Source: Triatoma infestans (lineage: Eukaryota > Arthropoda > Insecta > Hemiptera > Reduviidae). From it: 64,000 nt of DNA. A program made the position numbers and the translations under genes. Shown here piece after piece: positions 61,209 to 64,000 of the stretch. Position 1 is the first letter of the stretch; the number at the start of each line of letters is the position of its first letter. The notes under the pieces were generated by a model. The model searched no databases, was not told the origin of the DNA, and saw nothing but the letters and a program-made list of their open reading frames with translations. The stretch covers positions 18,232-82,231 of the forward strand of contig JAAEAF010002750.1 of the NCBI GenBank assembly GCA_011037195.1, in the 5' to 3' direction.

Positions 61209-61420
61209 TTCTACATGTAAGACTTAAATAAAACTTTTGCGCTAACAAGTTCTATTAATTTTTACTAATGACACAAATAAAAATAAAAAAAGAAATAAAT
61301 AAATAAGGTTATTTAAAAGAGTACACCTTCCTATTTGTAACCTTCCTTAACCGTAAAATATAGAAGGCTATGAAAGGATCTAAGCACATAGTACCATTCA
61401 TTGTATCTGGAAGTAAAAGG
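61209..61420. promoter_or_regulatory. Putative bidirectional promoter between APEH and RpL10
   Basis: The APEH ATG (minus, 61208) and the inferred RpL10 start (plus, 61421) are divergent and only about 210 bp apart, with no repeat between them. An ATG followed directly by TAG lies upstream of the APEH start on the minus strand, a minimal upstream ORF. No clear TATA box is visible in either direction, which is usual for housekeeping promoters. Confidence 0.55.
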
Positions 61421-61455
61421 CCTTCCGTTTCACGTCGTGAAGTTGTAGAAAGACG
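61421..61455 (+). promoter_or_regulatory. RpL10: RpL10 untranslated first exon with TOP-like start
   Basis: CCTTCC at 61421-61426 resembles the terminal oligopyrimidine start of ribosomal-protein mRNAs. A strong GTAAGTG donor follows at 61456, pairing with the acceptor just before the RpL10 ATG. The transcription start at about 61421 is inferred from these two signals. TOP tracts mediate growth-dependent (TOR/LARP1) translation control in animals. Confidence 0.6.
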
Positions 61456-61575
61456 GTAAGTGTTACCCGAATTCATCTTAACATATAATAGAAATCTTAC
61501 AATTCTTTTATGAAGGATTATGCTTTTATTTATTCTTAGCCATAAATAATTCATTGTATGTTTTTTATTTCAGAC

Positions 61576-62762
61576 ATGGGTAGGAGACCAGCGCGTTGGT
61601 AAGTGATCCACAATAAATTACCTTTTACTTGTATTTCTTAAGTATTCTAAGGAGAAATTATCAAGTATTTCATTTTTATTTTAAATACAATTCGGGAAAC
61701 CAGATGATTTTATATATTTTTTGATAACACTTCGGTCAACATTTCGTGTATTCTATAGGTTATATTGCATCAAATTTACTGTATCTGGATAATTTTTAAA
61801 ACTAGCAATAAATTAGTACTAACCCGAATTAAGTGTGATTGCAAAGTTTATATTTTTTTTTACAGTCCGTCTCAATTTCAGATAATCATATCATTTTTAG
61901 TTTAGAAATACGCTTTAAAATCTGTAACATTTCCATTAAAACTTCAAAATTTATTGTATAGTAAGATAATATTTATTTCCAATTTTATGTTTTTAAATTT
62001 ACATGAACATATCATACTGGTGTGCCTTATTATTTAAGGCATTGACTGCATTTTGAAAGTTGGGGTATCGAAAAACACAAAATTATCACACAATATGTTT
62101 ACGCTTTTGATTGAATTATGCCAACTTTTACAAGTTTCTTTCAAATAAGCGGACTTCATTTGAAATTTAGCCTTAGTGCAAGTATTCGTCAGAATACATG
62201 CTGATTTAAAGGCCAATAGAATTTTGGCTCTAGTTGAGGCTTCTTTCTGTAGGTAAAAAAAAAATCTATAAAAGTATCTTTACGTTTCATGTACTTGATT
62301 ACAGTTTTATCTTGATTTTAAAGATTCTTATTGATATCAGGAATCCTTACTGTTTCTTCTGTACTTCCAATTTATATATTCTCATAATTAATTAGTTACT
62401 CATAATATACAGATTCTTCTAATGTAATTGCTATTATGTTATGCGTTTTGTTTCAGCTATCGTTATTGTAAAAATAAGCCATATCCCAAATCACGGTTTT
62501 GCCGTGGTGTACCAGACCCGAAGATACGTATTTTCGATTTGGGTAAAAAAAAAGCTAGAGTAGATGATTTTCCCCTCTGCGTCCATCTGGTATCTGATGA
62601 ATATGAGCAGCTATCATCGGAGGCTCTCGAAGCAGGTCGTATTTGTGCTAACAAATACCTAGTGAAGAATTGCGGAAAAGATCAGTTTCATATTAGAATG
62701 AGACTGCATCCATTCCATGTTATTAGAATCAATAAAATGTTATCCTGTGCTGGAGCTGATAG
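61576..62762 (+). CDS. RpL10: 60S ribosomal protein L10 (QM/uL16), 5' part only
   Basis: Two coding exons are in the window: 61576-61598 (MGRRPAR plus TG of Cys) and 62457-62762, ending in AG of an Arg codon before a GTTGGT donor. Together they give residues 1-109 of about 215-220. The sequence is nearly identical to eukaryotic L10: [20 protein letters not shown], then [12 protein letters not shown], then [16 protein letters not shown], then [16 protein letters not shown], ending [10 protein letters not shown]10/uL16 joins late in 60S assembly, near the peptidyl-transferase centre, and is needed for subunit joining (established knowledge). The next exon (LQTGMRGAFG in other species) was not found before 64000, so the intron runs out of the window. 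It carries a mariner-type remnant. The ATG is two bases after a TTTCAG acceptor, so a 5'UTR intron (61456-61573) precedes it. Confidence 0.97.
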
Positions 62763-62812
62763 GTTGGTTTATTTTATTTTTCTAGAAATACTCAATTCAT
62801 TTACCGCTTAAT

Positions 62813-63570
62813 ATACAGGGCGTTCCATTTAAACGGGCCAGTTTTGAAATAACCAAAACGAAGGTAGATACCCAGAAAATGAGCATAAACTTTGTTGAAG
62901 TATTTTCGCTCTAATTTATGATGGTATAAGTGTTCTTTGATGTTATTGTCGCCTTACACCTTAAATCAGTGGTAGAAAGTGGAATTGAAGACTATTTAAA
63001 AAAAAAATGAAGAAAAATGCCTTTAATTTCACTTCAACATTCGAAAGCGTTGCCGAGATATTCAATCATAAAGATTAAATTGTCGTCTTTTTTCGCTATA
63101 TCTGTTTCATAGACTAAAATTAAAAGCGGATTTTCTTATTATAAGTAAGAGAGTTCAAATGCTGATAAGACTTGAAACCTTATTTTAAAACCATAAGGGA
63201 ATTAAAAATCAGGTTTAATTAAAACAACCCAATATTCCAGTTTATATACAAAAAAACGATACAACATTTTTCCTGTTTATTCAAAATGACCACCTCAGTT
63301 TAAATGGCACAAGCGCAAATGCAAATGCTGCCCAACAGATGAAGTTGCTAATCGTATCATGTCTGCCGGAATTGCTGAGCAGTTTTGGATTAGGTCTTCT
63401 CTAAGTGCTTCTGGTTGGTTCCTTGCATAAATTTTTTCTTCGCGATAACCTCCTATAAAAAAGTCAAGAGGGGTTAAATCTGGCGATCTGGAAGGCCAGC
63501 TTATCGGCCCCTGTCTCCTGATCCAGCGTTTACTTAACTGTGCGCTCCACAAACCCTGTTGTAATATCTA
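62813..63570 (-). mobile_element. Mariner/Tc1-superfamily element remnant in an RpL10 intron
   Basis: The plus-side end is TATACAGGGCGTTCCATTTAAA, a terminus common to insect IS630-type elements. A minus frame (63552-63295) reads GPISWPSRSPDLTPLDFF, containing the third catalytic Asp region, then the C-terminal YARNQPEALREDL. The first two catalytic blocks and the other terminus are missing. Confidence 0.7.
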
Positions 63571-63949
63571 CTGTATAAATATGTGCTCTACTAGTATAAT
63601 CTTACTAGAGTAATCTCGTCTACGGGAGCCCCCCTATTGATAAAAAAGAACCTTTAGCCGGTCAAACTTGAAAGTAAGTGAATCAGTGTTCTATTTTCGC
63701 GCGCTTATCGCCAAGAGGGACGACATAAGTGAAGATCAACCGTAATAAGAAATATTTTGAATTATTATTTTTTTTAATGGCATCAGCTTGAAGCCACAGC
63801 CAACACTAAAATTTAAAGTTTTTGTTAAACTTTGTGACTTATCTCTTCGAGATAGTCCACCATGGTTTCAAATATTACCGTCGAGTGGGAATTTAATAAT
63901 TGTTTATAATTGCATGGATTCGGTATAAGTGGATATAGTTTAAACGTCA

Positions 63950-64000
63950 GAGTCATTTTCTGTGATAGCCTGCTTCATTTTTTGGTCATCGACCGGTTTC
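63950..64000 (-). mobile_element. Penelope-type fragment, family 1, cut by the window end
   Basis: GTGATAGCCTGCTTCATTTT and GGTCATCGACCGGTTTC match the family-1 arm at 39593-39630. The sequence stops at the GAAA box, so the rest of the hammerhead-like motif lies beyond 64000. Confidence 0.6.

Noticed and set aside
61309..61554. 81-codon minus frame between APEH and RpL10
   Set aside because: It overlaps the shared promoter and the RpL10 first exon and has no family resemblance.
62463..62654. Minus-strand open frame opposite RpL10 exon 2
   Set aside because: It is an antisense shadow of the highly conserved RpL10 coding sequence.

Overview
This is eukaryotic nuclear DNA, most likely from an arthropod and probably an insect with a large AT-rich genome. 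Every conserved protein is split into short exons with GT-AG introns. The introns are long and full of non-LTR retrotransposons, LTR elements, Penelope-type fragments, Tc1/mariner remnants, SINEs and microsatellites. No bacterial operons, CRISPR arrays or rRNA genes are visible. The order cannot be fixed from this sequence alone.

Four host genes can be reconstructed by matching splice phases. (1) A complete GIT-family ArfGAP gene lies on the minus strand at 1371-18963 (13 coding exons, 626 codons). (2) A complete SLC10-type sodium/bile-acid-cotransporter-like gene lies on the minus strand at 24302-33875 (6 coding exons, 453 codons). (3) A complete acylaminoacyl-peptidase gene (APEH) lies on the minus strand at 38224-61208 (13 coding exons, 720 or 721 codons). 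(4) The 5' half of ribosomal protein gene RpL10 lies on the plus strand from about 61421 and leaves the window after residue 109. APEH and RpL10 are head to head with about 0.2 kb between them, so they probably share a promoter region. The genes are otherwise functionally unrelated: focal-adhesion and Arf signalling, membrane transport, N-acetyl-peptide hydrolysis and translation.

The most interesting host-gene feature is in APEH. Two tandem, homologous exons (44261-44337 and 44050-44129) both start in phase 0 and both leave two bases of the same Trp codon. Using both would break the reading frame, so they are probably mutually exclusive exons. They encode the segment just after the catalytic serine.

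The introns hold a layered insertion record. In the 9.3-kb GIT intron, a minus-strand LTR retrotransposon (5947-11511, with PBS, PPT and both LTRs recognisable) had its 5' LTR split by a 5'-truncated plus-strand LINE (8217-11172) with a 16-bp target duplication. In the 4-kb APEH intron, a minus-strand LINE (55077-57778, 15-bp target duplication) was hit by a palindromic Penelope-type fragment. A third LINE family appears at 20808-21425, 35290-35450 and 50531-51199.

At least nine places carry hammerhead-ribozyme-like cores (CUGANGA, stem II, GAAA, short stem III) from three or four families. Many form inverted pairs, as expected for terminal repeats of Penelope-like elements or related retrozymes. 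A dispersed repeat of about 0.9 kb with no visible coding capacity has about ten or more copies. A near-perfect 69-bp inverted repeat sits in APEH intron 1.
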